Source: Streptomyces sp. NBC_01216
GTDB taxonomy: Bacteria; Actinomycetota; Actinomycetes; Streptomycetales; Streptomycetaceae
Assembly (NCBI RefSeq): GCF_035994945.1
Contig: NZ_CP108678.1
Coordinates: forward strand, 62,001-126,000
DNA length: 64,000 bases
Direction: 5' to 3'
Positions 43,564-51,749 of this stretch are shown here, one piece after another. The translations under genes and the position numbers were made by a program. How positions within the stretch are numbered: the first letter of the stretch is position 1; each line of letters opens with the position of its first letter. Under the pieces are notes generated by a model. The model was given only the letters and a program-made list of their open reading frames with translations. It ran no database searches and was not told the origin of the DNA.

Positions 43564-43592
43564 TTGCTTAACTCAATGAGTCCGATTATGGT
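43564..43592 (+). promoter_or_regulatory. Shared promoter-operator module, copy 9 (AAA-dndC)
   Basis: -35 TTGCTT 43564-43569, 17-bp spacer beginning AACTC-AAT-GAGTC, -10 TATGGT 43587-43592. It starts 2 bases after the stop of the upstream gene. Confidence 0.8.
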
Positions 43593-43642
43593 TGTGATCG
43601 CCGGGCCGGTTGCAGTCCGGCCGCCCCGAATCGGGAGTCTCC

Positions 43643-44238
43643 TTGATCACCAGCCTTGCGATAGACGGCTTCAAGTCGTTCCAGGACTTCGAGGTCGAGC
43701 TCCCCTCGGGGCCGCTCACCGTGCTGACCGGCCCCGCCAGCACCGGCAAGACCAACCTCTTCGACGCCCTCACCCTGGTCTCCCGGACCCTGATGGACGG
43801 CTTCGAGGCGGCCACCGCCTCCAGCCCCCGGCTGGCCGCCGATGCCCTCCTGCTCCAGAGCGAGCGCGAAGGGCAGCCCCGGACCGCGCAGACGATGCGG
43901 ATCACGGTGCAGGCCCTGATGCCCGGCGTGAGCGGACCGGTCTCGGCGGAGCTGCGCGCACTCCGGGCCTGCGACGGCCGCACGGCCGCGCGCACCGGGG
44001 CGGCGCAGCACCTGATCCCGCTGGACGATTCGGCGGAGCTGATGGACACGCTCCGGGAGCAGGCCCGGCACTGGCAGGCGCTATCCGACGGTACGGGCGA
44101 CACACGGCGATGCTGCGGCGGCTCGGCCCGGAGGCGGCGACCCGGCTGGATGCGGACCTCGCGGCCCTGGTGCCCGGCCCGGCGCCCGGCCCGCTCACCT
44201 CCGCCGGCGCAGACCCGGCCACCACTCCCACGCACTGA
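43643..44238 (+). pseudogene. AAA (SMC-like) ATPase N-terminus with frameshift, upstream of dndC
   Basis: GGGAG precedes the TTG at 43643. The start ITSLAIDGFKSFQDFEV and Walker A GPASTGKTN are those of RecF/OLD-type ATPases. The frame breaks near 44095: the next frame continues GRHTAMLRRLGPEAATRLDADL to a stop at 44238. Even if joined, only about 198 residues remain, without the signature, Walker B or C-terminal regions, so the gene is both frameshifted and truncated. It lies 10 bases before dndC and shares its promoter, so its decay may not stop dndC expression. Confidence 0.65.
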
Positions 44239-44248
44239 AAGGTCAGCC

Positions 44249-45796
44249 ATGCCTCCGCCCGTCCTGGTGCCCGGCCTCGGCCCCACACGCCGCAGCCCGT
44301 TCGGAGACCTCACCCCCCACCGGTACCTGGAGCTGCTCCTTGAGGAGATCCGGGAGTTGTACCGGGCCGACCAGGTGCCCTGGGTGGTCGGCTACAGCGG
44401 AGGCAAGGACAGCACCCTGGTCACCGCCCTCATCTGGTGGGCCCTGGCCTCGCTGCCCCCGGAGGAGCGAACGAAGACCGTCCACGTGATCTCCACCGAC
44501 ACCCTGGTGGAGAACCCCCTGGTGGCCGCGTGGGTGGGCCGCTCCCTCGACGCGATGAGCGAGGCCGCCGCCGCCCAGCAGCTGCCGATCGAGGTGCACC
44601 GGCTCACCCCGGCCGTGGAGGACAGCTTCTGGACGTGCCTGATCGGGCGCGGGTACGCAGCGCCGCGGCCGAAGTTCAGATGGTGCACCGAGCGGCTCAA
44701 GATCAAGCCGTCGACCCGGTTCATCCGCTCCGTCGTCGCCGCCCACGGCGAGGCGATCCTCGTGCTGGGCATCCGCAAGGCGGAGAGCGCGGCACGGGCC
44801 AAGTCCATGACCCGCCACGAAAAGGGCCGCGTGCGCGAGCGGCTCTCGCCCAACGGCGACCTGCCGAACTCGCTGGTCTACAGCCCGATCGAGGCCCTGA
44901 CCAACGACGAGGTGTGGATCTTGTTGATGCAGTACGACAACCCGTGGGGGCACAGCCACAAGGACCTGCTCGGCCTCTACCAGGGAGCAAGCCCGGACTC
45001 CGAGTGCCCGCTGGTCGTCGACACCACCACCCCCTCGTGCGGCGACAGCCGGTTCGGGTGCTGGACGTGCACGATGGTCAGCCAGGACAAGTCCCTCAAG
45101 GCGATGATCGCCAACGACGACGACAACGTGTGGATGCGCCCGCTGCTGGAACTACGCAACGCGCTCGACATCGACGACGACCGGCACTTGAGGGACTACC
45201 GCAGGTCGAACGGGACGCTCATGCTCTTCCACGGCCGGCTGGTGCACGGCCCCTACACCCAGGCCGCCCGGGAGGACTGGCTGCGCCGGCTGCTGCGCGC
45301 CCAGCACCAGATCCGCACCCGCGGGCCCGAGTACGTGCGCGACCTGGCCCTCATCAGCGTGGAGGAGCTGCACGCGATCCGGCACGAGTGGGTTGTCGTC
45401 AAGCACGAGGTCGAGGACCTCCTCCCGGCCATCTACCAGGAGGAGACAGGCGAGCCCTTCCCCGGCCCGGCCGTCCTGGACGGCGGTTTCGGCTTCGACG
45501 CCTACGCCATGGCCGTACTGCGGGAGGTCTGCGACGGCGACGAGAGCCAGTACCAGGGAGTCCGCGCGCTGCTCGGGGTGGAGCGCCGCTTCCGCACCGC
45601 CGGGCGCCGCGCCGGGTACTTCGAGGCCCTGGAGAAGACCGTCACCAAGTACATGTTCACCGACGAGGACGACGCCCTCCAGTACGCGATCGCCCGCGAG
45701 CGGATCCGCTCCGGCCTCTACGATCAGAGCGGTCCCGAGCCCCCGGGCGCAGGCGGGGACGACGACAACCCGTACGGATCGAAGGAGAGTTCGTGA
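44249..45796 (+). CDS. dndC: DndC-like DNA phosphorothioation enzyme (PAPS reductase family, 515 aa)
   Basis: AAAGG precedes the ATG. The P-loop-like pyrophosphatase motif YSGGKDSTLV (about 48-57), HVISTDTLVENPLV, LIGRGYAAP, FRWCTERLKIKP, VLGIRKAESAARA and CPLVVD...PSCGDSRFGCWTC follow DndC in order, with cysteines 253, 264, 271 and 274 available for the iron-sulphur cluster. Length and motifs are complete, so it should activate sulphur transfer to the DNA backbone. DndA, B, D and E are not in the window. It would need partners elsewhere or belongs to a DndC/DUF4007-type system; the DUF4007 gene lies at 4501. The stop overlaps the next start. Confidence 0.88.
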   Translation: MPPPVLVPGLGPTRRSPFGDLTPHRYLELLLEEIRELYRADQVPWVVGYSGGKDSTLVTALIWWALASLPPEERTKTVHVISTDTLVENPLVAAWVGRSLDAMSEAAAAQQLPIEVHRLTPAVEDSFWTCLIGRGYAAPRPKFRWCTERLKIKPSTRFIRSVVAAHGEAILVLGIRKAESAARAKSMTRHEKGRVRERLSPNGDLPNSLVYSPIEALTNDEVWILLMQYDNPWGHSHKDLLGLYQGASPDSECPLVVDTTTPSCGDSRFGCWTCTMVSQDKSLKAMIANDDDNVWMRPLLELRNALDIDDDRHLRDYRRSNGTLMLFHGRLVHGPYTQAAREDWLRRLLRAQHQIRTRGPEYVRDLALISVEELHAIRHEWVVVKHEVEDLLPAIYQEETGEPFPGPAVLDGGFGFDAYAMAVLREVCDGDESQYQGVRALLGVERRFRTAGRRAGYFEALEKTVTKYMFTDEDDALQYAIARERIRSGLYDQSGPEPPGAGGDDDNPYGSKESS

Positions 45797-46185
45797 CCGA
45801 GCAGCCGCCAGCCGCACCGCACCCCGACCACCGGGGCCTGCCCGCGCTGTACATGGCCGAGCTCGCCGTGCACCGGGAGCGCTGGCAGCTGATCGTCGTC
45901 GCACCGGGCCCCGAGGTCGTCATCGACGCGGTCGACCTCGGGCCGGCCGAAACCCTCGCCGTCGCCGACCCGGACGGCCCCGGGCGCCACCTGATCGTCC
46001 CGAGCCCGGAGCCCCAGCCTGTTCCGCCGCTCACGGACGCGATCGGGCTGCTCCCCTCGGTGGGCTACACCGTCGACCCGGCGGCCGGGGCCGACCCGGC
46101 CAAGCTCCACGGCTGGACCCAGGTCACCCACACCATCTGGACCGCCCCTTGCCATCCGGCCGCGCCCCCGGCGCAGCGACTGTAG
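45793..46185 (+). CDS. Unknown protein coupled to dndC (130 aa)
   Basis: GTGA overlap with the dndC stop. A beta-rich N-terminal half (YMAELAVHRERWQL, VVAPGPEVVIDAVDL) and a C-terminus with GWTQVTHTIWTAP. No domain recognised. Coupling with dndC makes it a candidate partner, but nothing in its sequence shows the role. Confidence 0.6.
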   Translation: MTEQPPAAPHPDHRGLPALYMAELAVHRERWQLIVVAPGPEVVIDAVDLGPAETLAVADPDGPGRHLIVPSPEPQPVPPLTDAIGLLPSVGYTVDPAAGADPAKLHGWTQVTHTIWTAPCHPAAPPAQRL

Positions 46186-46229
46186 CGACCGGGCCCCCGA
46201 AGACCTTCGACGAGCAGGAGAGCGACGGC

Positions 46230-46850
46230 ATGACGACCGCCGAGCCCGACCCGACCTGCCCGGACTGCGCCGAGCAGCTGGAGTACGACACCGCCAACGC
46301 CGTCTTCGTCTGCGGCAACGGGCAGTGCGCGTTCCTTGGGATGGAGAAGCCGGTGTGGAGCGCGCTGGAGGAGGCCGGGATGCTGCTTGCCCCGGTCACC
46401 GGGCTGCCCCGGCCGACGCGCCAGGGCCTGCCGGTGCCCTGGGTGACCCCGTGGAGCGCGGCACGGGTGTGGTGGCGCGCCATGGACTCCCGGCTCCTGG
46501 CCCGCGCCCACAACGAGTGGCGCTGCCAGGTGTGCGGAGACCTCCTCCCCGAGCAGGCGTGGGTGCTGGCCACGCCCTCCGGCGTGGTGCTGCAGGCCGC
46601 GCTGCACCAGGTGTGCAGGGATCTGGCGCGGGCGTCCTGCCCGCACCTGTCCGGCCCGGCCACCCGCAGCAGCGCCTACCTCGTCACCCGCGCCGAGCTG
46701 ACCTGCGACGGCCGGCCCCTGCTCCAGGCCCCGCTCTCCGACCCGTACTTGCTCCAGCAGTGGGAACTGGCCGCGCACGCGGTACACCCCGAGCACGACG
46801 ACGCCCCTTCCGACCCGGCGGCCCGGGCCGCGGCCGCGGCGCCGGCCTGA
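46230..46850 (+). CDS. Unknown protein with two zinc-ribbon-like sites (206 aa)
   Basis: AGGAGAG precedes the ATG. The N-terminal CPDCAEQLEYDTANA...FVCGNGQC is a short ribbon; a second site is CQVCGDLLP with LHQVCRDLARASCPHL. The second site matches that of the 34295 protein, its paralogue. Function unknown. Confidence 0.65.
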   Translation: MTTAEPDPTCPDCAEQLEYDTANAVFVCGNGQCAFLGMEKPVWSALEEAGMLLAPVTGLPRPTRQGLPVPWVTPWSAARVWWRAMDSRLLARAHNEWRCQVCGDLLPEQAWVLATPSGVVLQAALHQVCRDLARASCPHLSGPATRSSAYLVTRAELTCDGRPLLQAPLSDPYLLQQWELAAHAVHPEHDDAPSDPAARAAAAAPA

Positions 46851-46888
46851 CGCCCGCCCCGGGCAATCCGACCATGCAGGAGAGCACG

Positions 46889-47557
46889 ATGAACGAACGG
46901 TCGCCCGATGCGGCCGGCCGCGACCGGCCCGGCCCCGCCGCGGGACCCACCGGACCCGCCCCGGCAGCCGACGGCCTCCTGGTACCCGCCGAGACCACCT
47001 TGATCCGCTACCTCCGGCAGCGCGCCGCAGAGGTCGACCCGACTTCCGAGCCGGTCCTGGACAGGTGGAGGTACCTCTCCCCTTTCCACCTGGTCCTCGA
47101 CGTCGGCCGGCTCTTCACCCCGGCCCCGCTCCCACCCGGAGCCGGCCCGCTCATGGTGACCTTCTGCTACACCAACGCCGCTCAGACGATCGAGGACCAG
47201 GAGGACCCGGCCCTGGTGTACGTCGAGGGGTTCGCCAGCTGCACTGTCGACAGCACCGTCCACCACGCCCCCCACGCCTGGGCCACCGGCGGCACCCACG
47301 CCATCGACCCGACCTGGCCCGCCGATTCCGGCTGCGCCTACCTCGGCATCCCCTTTGCGGACCCCGAGATGTGGCCGCACCCCCTGTACGGCGACGGAAT
47401 CCTCCGGCAGCACGCCACCCTGCTGCCGATCCTGCGCGACGGGCTGCCCGCGGACGCCATCGCCGACATCGGCCGACCGCTCCCGCACCCGATACGCCCG
47501 GCATTCACCCGCCGCGCCGAATCCGCGGGGCCGCTCAGCCCCGCCCCCTCCGTCTGA
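46889..47557 (+). CDS. Transglutaminase/cysteine-peptidase-like protein (222 aa)
   Basis: AGGAGAG precedes the ATG at 46889 (an ATG at 46874 is also in frame). After a Pro/Ala-rich N-terminus, the order TFCYTNAAQ, YVEGFASC, HAWATGGTHAIDPTW and CAYLGIPF resembles the Cys-His-Asp layout of transglutaminase-like proteins, with Cys in FCYTNA, His in HAW and Asp in DPTW as the possible triad. If so it could be a peptidase or deamidase. Assignment is tentative. Confidence 0.5.
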   Translation: MNERSPDAAGRDRPGPAAGPTGPAPAADGLLVPAETTLIRYLRQRAAEVDPTSEPVLDRWRYLSPFHLVLDVGRLFTPAPLPPGAGPLMVTFCYTNAAQTIEDQEDPALVYVEGFASCTVDSTVHHAPHAWATGGTHAIDPTWPADSGCAYLGIPFADPEMWPHPLYGDGILRQHATLLPILRDGLPADAIADIGRPLPHPIRPAFTRRAESAGPLSPAPSV

Positions 47558-47704
47558 TCCCCGACCTCCGCATCCGCCGTCCGTCCGCCGAGAGCCGAAT
47601 CCCCGACGCAGACAACTCCGTTGGACACGATGCGAAAGACGGACTGCCCCGACCGGGGCACCCTCACCGCCGAACCCACTTTCGTTCAGGAAGGACCCGA
47701 ACCG

Positions 47705-49561
47705 TTGTCCCACCTTCTGCCCGCCGAGCCCCCCGTCCTCTCCGCACGGGCCCCTGCCGTCATGATCGACCGCCCCGGCTCCGTCGACCGCGACGACGCC
47801 ATCGGTGTCGAGCGCGTCGACGACGGCTGGCGCCTGACCGTCTACGTCGCCGACGTGGCCTCCGGCGTCGCGCCGGGCACTACGGTCGACAAGGAAGCCT
47901 TCACGCGCCGCGAGTCGGCGTACGGGGGCTGGCGCGGCACCCAGAAGATGCTGCCCCGGCCGGTGGAGGCCCGGCTGACCCTGGCCGAGGGGAGGCCGTG
48001 CGCCGCGATCGCGATCCGCGTGCACGTCCTCCCGGACGGGGAGGTCGGGCGCGTCGACGTCGAGCGCGCGACGGTGAGCGGCCTGGTGGCCCTGAGTCAC
48101 TCCCAGGCCGCCGAGGCGGTCCGCGACCGCGCGCATCCCCTCCACGAGGTCCTGCGTGAGGCGGCGGCGGTGAGCGAGGTCCTGCTCGCCCGCCGGCGCC
48201 GGCAGGGGGCGCTTGCCCTGTACGACCTCCTCAGCGGGTGGGCGACCAGCGAGGACGGCGTCGTGGTCCGGCTCGCCTCCTTCGAGCGGACCATCGGCTA
48301 CAAGATCGTCCAGGAGTGCATGATCGCCGCGAACACCGCGCTGGCTTCCTGGGCCGCGGAACGCGACCTCCCGCTGCTGTTCCGCAACCACTCCGCCGCC
48401 CGGGTCACCGCCCCGCGCCAGACCCTGCTGGACGATCTCGACCTGGCCTTCACCGACGGGTCCGCCGCCCGGCTGGAGGCACTGCGCGAACGCACCCTGA
48501 TGACCCTCAGAGCCGCGGAGTACGCACCGTTCATGGGCGGCCACTGGGGCCTGAACCTGCCCGGCTACGTCCACGCCACCTCACCCCTGCGGCGCTACGC
48601 CGACCTGGTCGTGCAGCGGGTCATCTCCAGCCACCTGGACGGCGACGACTCCCCCTACGGAGAGGACGCCCTGCTCGCGATCGCCGAGTCGCTGAACACC
48701 GGCGCCCGCCAGGACCGCGACGCCGAACGGGACTCACGCAAGTCCGCTGCGCACTCCGCCGCCCGCCGCGGTGCCGCAGCGACGGAGGCCGACTACACCG
48801 GCCTCGACGCACAGGCCTTCCACGCCCTGCTCAAGCGCGGCTGCAAGGAGGACATCGCCGGTGCGCCCCTGGTCGCCGAGACGGCCCGGCGGGCCGCCGG
48901 CGGACAGCTCACCTCGCTGGAGCTCCAGATGGTGCTGCTCGTCGCCGGCGGGCCCAACTGGGAGACGGGGCGCAGCGCCTGCCTGAACGCCATCGCGGCC
49001 GCGCCCGAGACGGCCGTGTCCATCCTGTCCGTCCACGCGCAGGTCAACGGCCTGCCACCGGTCGAGTTCACAGTCCAGACCTTCGGCCAGGCCCCCACCA
49101 CCGTCTTCGCCGCGCAGGCGTCGTGGCCGACGGGCGACAGCCCCGTTGAAGGAGCCCGACGGTCCGCGTCGACGAAGAAGGCGGCCCGGCACCAGGCGGC
49201 ACTCAGCCTGCTCGCCGTGCTCGCCGACCTGCCCGACCCCTCCCTCGACCTCGTGCAGCCCGCCCCCGAGACCCCGCAGCTCCCGGCACCCGAATTCGGC
49301 GCCGAAGCGGCAGAGGGCCGCTCGCCCATCTCGGTCCTCAACGAGTACCAGCAGACCAAGGTCATCAGCGGCCTGAAGTTCACCATGAGCGCCGAGGGCC
49401 CCAGCCACCTTCCGACGTTCACCTGCACCGCCCAGGCCACCCACGGCGGCGAGACCGTCCTCGCCTCCGCGTCGGCCTCGACCAAGGCGGCGGCCAAGAC
49501 GGCAGCGGCGGCCCGTCTGCTGGAGCGGGTCGACGCAGCGCGGGCCGAGCACGCCGGTTGA
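47705..49561 (+). CDS. RNB-domain ribonuclease with C-terminal dsRNA-binding domains (618 aa)
   Basis: GGAAGG precedes the TTG at 47705, which starts just before the RNB domain. RNase II/R hallmarks: IDRPGSVDRDDAIGVE near residue 20 with the catalytic Asp cluster, and YVHATSPLRRYADLVV near 290 with the catalytic Arg. No S1 or cold-shock domain is seen. Instead the C-terminus has a divergent dsRBD (about 415-509, ARRSASTKKAARHQAA) and a canonical one (about 543-608, NEYQQTKVISGLKF, GPSHLPTF, ASTKAAAKTAA). This combination suggests a 3' exonuclease recruited to structured RNA. Confidence 0.85.
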   Translation: MSHLLPAEPPVLSARAPAVMIDRPGSVDRDDAIGVERVDDGWRLTVYVADVASGVAPGTTVDKEAFTRRESAYGGWRGTQKMLPRPVEARLTLAEGRPCAAIAIRVHVLPDGEVGRVDVERATVSGLVALSHSQAAEAVRDRAHPLHEVLREAAAVSEVLLARRRRQGALALYDLLSGWATSEDGVVVRLASFERTIGYKIVQECMIAANTALASWAAERDLPLLFRNHSAARVTAPRQTLLDDLDLAFTDGSAARLEALRERTLMTLRAAEYAPFMGGHWGLNLPGYVHATSPLRRYADLVVQRVISSHLDGDDSPYGEDALLAIAESLNTGARQDRDAERDSRKSAAHSAARRGAAATEADYTGLDAQAFHALLKRGCKEDIAGAPLVAETARRAAGGQLTSLELQMVLLVAGGPNWETGRSACLNAIAAAPETAVSILSVHAQVNGLPPVEFTVQTFGQAPTTVFAAQASWPTGDSPVEGARRSASTKKAARHQAALSLLAVLADLPDPSLDLVQPAPETPQLPAPEFGAEAAEGRSPISVLNEYQQTKVISGLKFTMSAEGPSHLPTFTCTAQATHGGETVLASASASTKAAAKTAAAARLLERVDAARAEHAG

Positions 49562-49573
49562 TGCGTTGATGCC

Positions 49574-49600
49574 GGGCCCGGTACTGCGCGGGCCGGGCCC
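49574..49600 (+). terminator. Hairpin after the RNB gene
   Basis: GGGCCCGG (49574-49581) pairs with CCGGGCCC (49593-49600), 12 bases after the stop. Confidence 0.5.
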
Positions 49601-49621
49601 GTGCGCGAGGGGAGGCGGGAC

Positions 49622-49927
49622 ATGACGGCAACGGCCGTAGCAGATCCGTGGCCGCTCGTGGTCCGGGTGACCGGCGGCCGGATCAACCACCGGGCCCGTC
49701 CCCGTGCGACCCGAGCAGGCCGGCCGACCGGGTGGCTCGACCTCGCCTGCGGTGGCAGCTGCCTGGCCAGCGCGATGGACAACGACCTGCGGGAGACCGA
49801 GTGCGCCCGGTGCGCCGAGCGGGCCGGGCGGGACCGCGCCCCCGAGCGGTGGCAGACCGCTACCGCCGAGCGTCGTGCGCAGCAGGCGGCGGACCGCGGC
49901 CAACACCCGCTGCCGTTCCCGGTATGA
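49622..49927 (+). CDS. Small unknown protein (101 aa)
   Basis: GGGGAGG precedes the ATG. Contains VVRVTGGRINHRARP and ECARCAERAGRD; one CARC pair with LACGGSC suggests a zinc site. Function unknown. Confidence 0.6.
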   Translation: MTATAVADPWPLVVRVTGGRINHRARPRATRAGRPTGWLDLACGGSCLASAMDNDLRETECARCAERAGRDRAPERWQTATAERRAQQAADRGQHPLPFPV

Positions 49928-50067
49928 CGACGAGACAGCCGTCAATCTTCCGCGCGATCCCCGACAGGGGCGGGGCCTCGGAACCGGCCCGGCGGCCGGG
50001 CTCCAGACCGTACGATGGGCCACAGCCAGCCGGTGACTTGTGACCGGCACGATTCCTAGGAGGCACG

Positions 50068-50484
50068 GTGACCGCGCAGCCGTCAGCCGTTGGCAGGGAC
50101 TACCTTTCGCCCGACGGGCGCCAGGGTGTCCTGGCGGGCCTGGAATCCGCCACCGTCGCAGAGCTGCGCGCGGGCACGCCGGTCCACCTCGACCTCGCCC
50201 GGTTCGATGTCTGCCCGAGGCCGCTGGCCCTCCTCGACGGGGACTGGATGGCAGCCAACCCCGACATGGGCCTGATGGCGATCGGCCCCGTGCTCGAGCT
50301 CACCGGGCCGGAGTTCGACGAGCTCGCCGCCGGCCGCGTCGTGGAGCGGGAGGTCGACGGGACTGCGCTGTGGGAAGCGTTCCCCGTACGGATCGCCCAG
50401 GCCGAGACCACCGGCGAGCTTCAGGAGCGCTTCGCCGCGCTCGACGAGGGACGCGTCGACTCACAGGCCGGCCAGCAGCTCTAG
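50068..50484 (+). CDS. Unknown protein (138 aa)
   Basis: AGGAGG lies before the GTG at 50068. Acidic, with LDLARFDVCPRPLALLDG and LTGPEFDELAAGRVV. No domain recognised. Confidence 0.6.
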   Translation: MTAQPSAVGRDYLSPDGRQGVLAGLESATVAELRAGTPVHLDLARFDVCPRPLALLDGDWMAANPDMGLMAIGPVLELTGPEFDELAAGRVVEREVDGTALWEAFPVRIAQAETTGELQERFAALDEGRVDSQAGQQL

Positions 50485-50544
50485 GCCGTGGCGTGATGTC
50501 AACGTGCACACTGACGGTTTCCCGTTCGACCGAAGGACTGAGCC

Positions 50545-50844
50545 GTGCCCGACCGACCTGAGATTGTCTGCATCTGCGGCTCTATCAAGTTCATGGACGA
50601 GATGCGTGCGGTCAACCGTGATCTGACCCTCGCAGGTGTCATCGTCCTCGCGCCAGGCGAAGCGGACGAGGCGATCACCGACGAGCAGAAGACCGCGCTG
50701 GGCGTCCTCCACCTGCGCAAGATCGACCTCGCCGACCGGGTCAGGGTCGTCAACCCCGGCGGATATGTCGGCGAGTCCACGAGCAGGGAGGTCGCATATG
50801 CCCACGCCACCGGCAAGCCTGTCTCGTACACCGATCCCGTCTGA
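50545..50844 (+). CDS. Nucleoside deoxyribosyltransferase-like protein (99 aa)
   Basis: GTG at 50545. Order IVCICGSIKFMDEM, VIVLAPGEADEA, LRKIDLADRVRVVNPGGYVG and STSREVAYAHATGKPV follows the short nucleoside 2-deoxyribosyltransferase-like/DUF4406 fold, in which the Asp in DLADRV and the Glu in SREVAYA are typical. Possible roles are nucleotide base exchange or NAD-related chemistry. Start has a weak ribosome binding site. Confidence 0.65.
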   Translation: MPDRPEIVCICGSIKFMDEMRAVNRDLTLAGVIVLAPGEADEAITDEQKTALGVLHLRKIDLADRVRVVNPGGYVGESTSREVAYAHATGKPVSYTDPV

Positions 50845-50876
50845 CCAGTAGACGCTTCGTGAGGCCGAGGGCGGGT

Positions 50877-51467
50877 TCAGCAGCCGTGTGATTCCAGGAT
50901 CTGCCGGGCCTTCGCATCGGTGGGGGTCAACGCGTGCAGCCCGCCGCGGACAGCGTGGTCCAGCACCAGCGGCGGGTAGGTCCTGTCCAGCGGGGTGACC
51001 GTCATCTGGCCCGGGGCCTGGTTGTCGTAGGTGATCTGCGAGGACTTCGGGAACTCCCGGTCGCTGCCGTACGGGGTGTTGTGCAGGCACTGGCCCGGAC
51101 CGCCCAGCTCCCGGTGGTAGCGCTCCATCTGGTCGGGGAACACGTACGCGGCGGCCTTCGGAGCCGCCGCACCCACGCAGCACAGCACCACGGTGGCGAG
51201 GATGATGTGCCACCAGTGCGCGCCGAAGCGGCGGAAGATCGCCCTGGCCGCGAAGAACACCCCGTACGTCGAGACGACCGTCACGGCGCACACCACGGCG
51301 AGGGACACGTTGCGGTGGTTGTGGAACAGCTGGGACTCGAGCACGAAGTACCCGGCGGAGACCATGGCGACCCACATCGTGCCCACCGCGATCCCGCCTG
51401 CCGGCGCGGTGTAGTTCGGCTTGCCGTGCGCGTCGGCCGAGACCTGGATTCGCGAGCTGAAGGTCAC
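50877..51467 (-). CDS. Membrane protein with extracytoplasmic C-terminus (196 aa)
   Basis: GTG at 51467 with GGGGGAG upstream. Three hydrophobic segments (AVGTMWVAMVSAGYFVL, VSLAVVCAVTVVSTYGVFF, WHIILATVVLCCVGAAA) precede a polar C-terminal domain with QCLHNTPYG. No known domain. Confidence 0.65.
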   Translation of the reverse strand: MTFSSRIQVSADAHGKPNYTAPAGGIAVGTMWVAMVSAGYFVLESQLFHNHRNVSLAVVCAVTVVSTYGVFFAARAIFRRFGAHWWHIILATVVLCCVGAAAPKAAAYVFPDQMERYHRELGGPGQCLHNTPYGSDREFPKSSQITYDNQAPGQMTVTPLDRTYPPLVLDHAVRGGLHALTPTDAKARQILESHGC

Positions 51468-51749
51468 TTCTCCCCCTGGGCCCGGCCAGGCCGGCTCCTC
51501 TGCTTCTGCTGGTCGTTGCACCTTACGGCACCGCACCGTCAGGCCCGGCCGGAATCCCGAAGCTGGGCGGTCCACCGTTGTACACCCCTCCAGGACGCAG
51601 CGTGTAGTGCCCGGCGGGAGCTGCCGGCCGCCGTCGGCGGTGGGGTGGGGGTGGGAGGCGCCTGTGGAGCGCGGCACTGGGCGGTCCGGGCACGGGCGCG
51701 GCCCGCGCGCCGGCACGAGCCGGTGGGCGGGCCGCGGCGGGGGCGTGGG

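Noticed and set aside
44085..44110. Programmed frameshift in the AAA gene
   Set aside because: There is no slippery heptamer, and the joined product would still be too short for the family.
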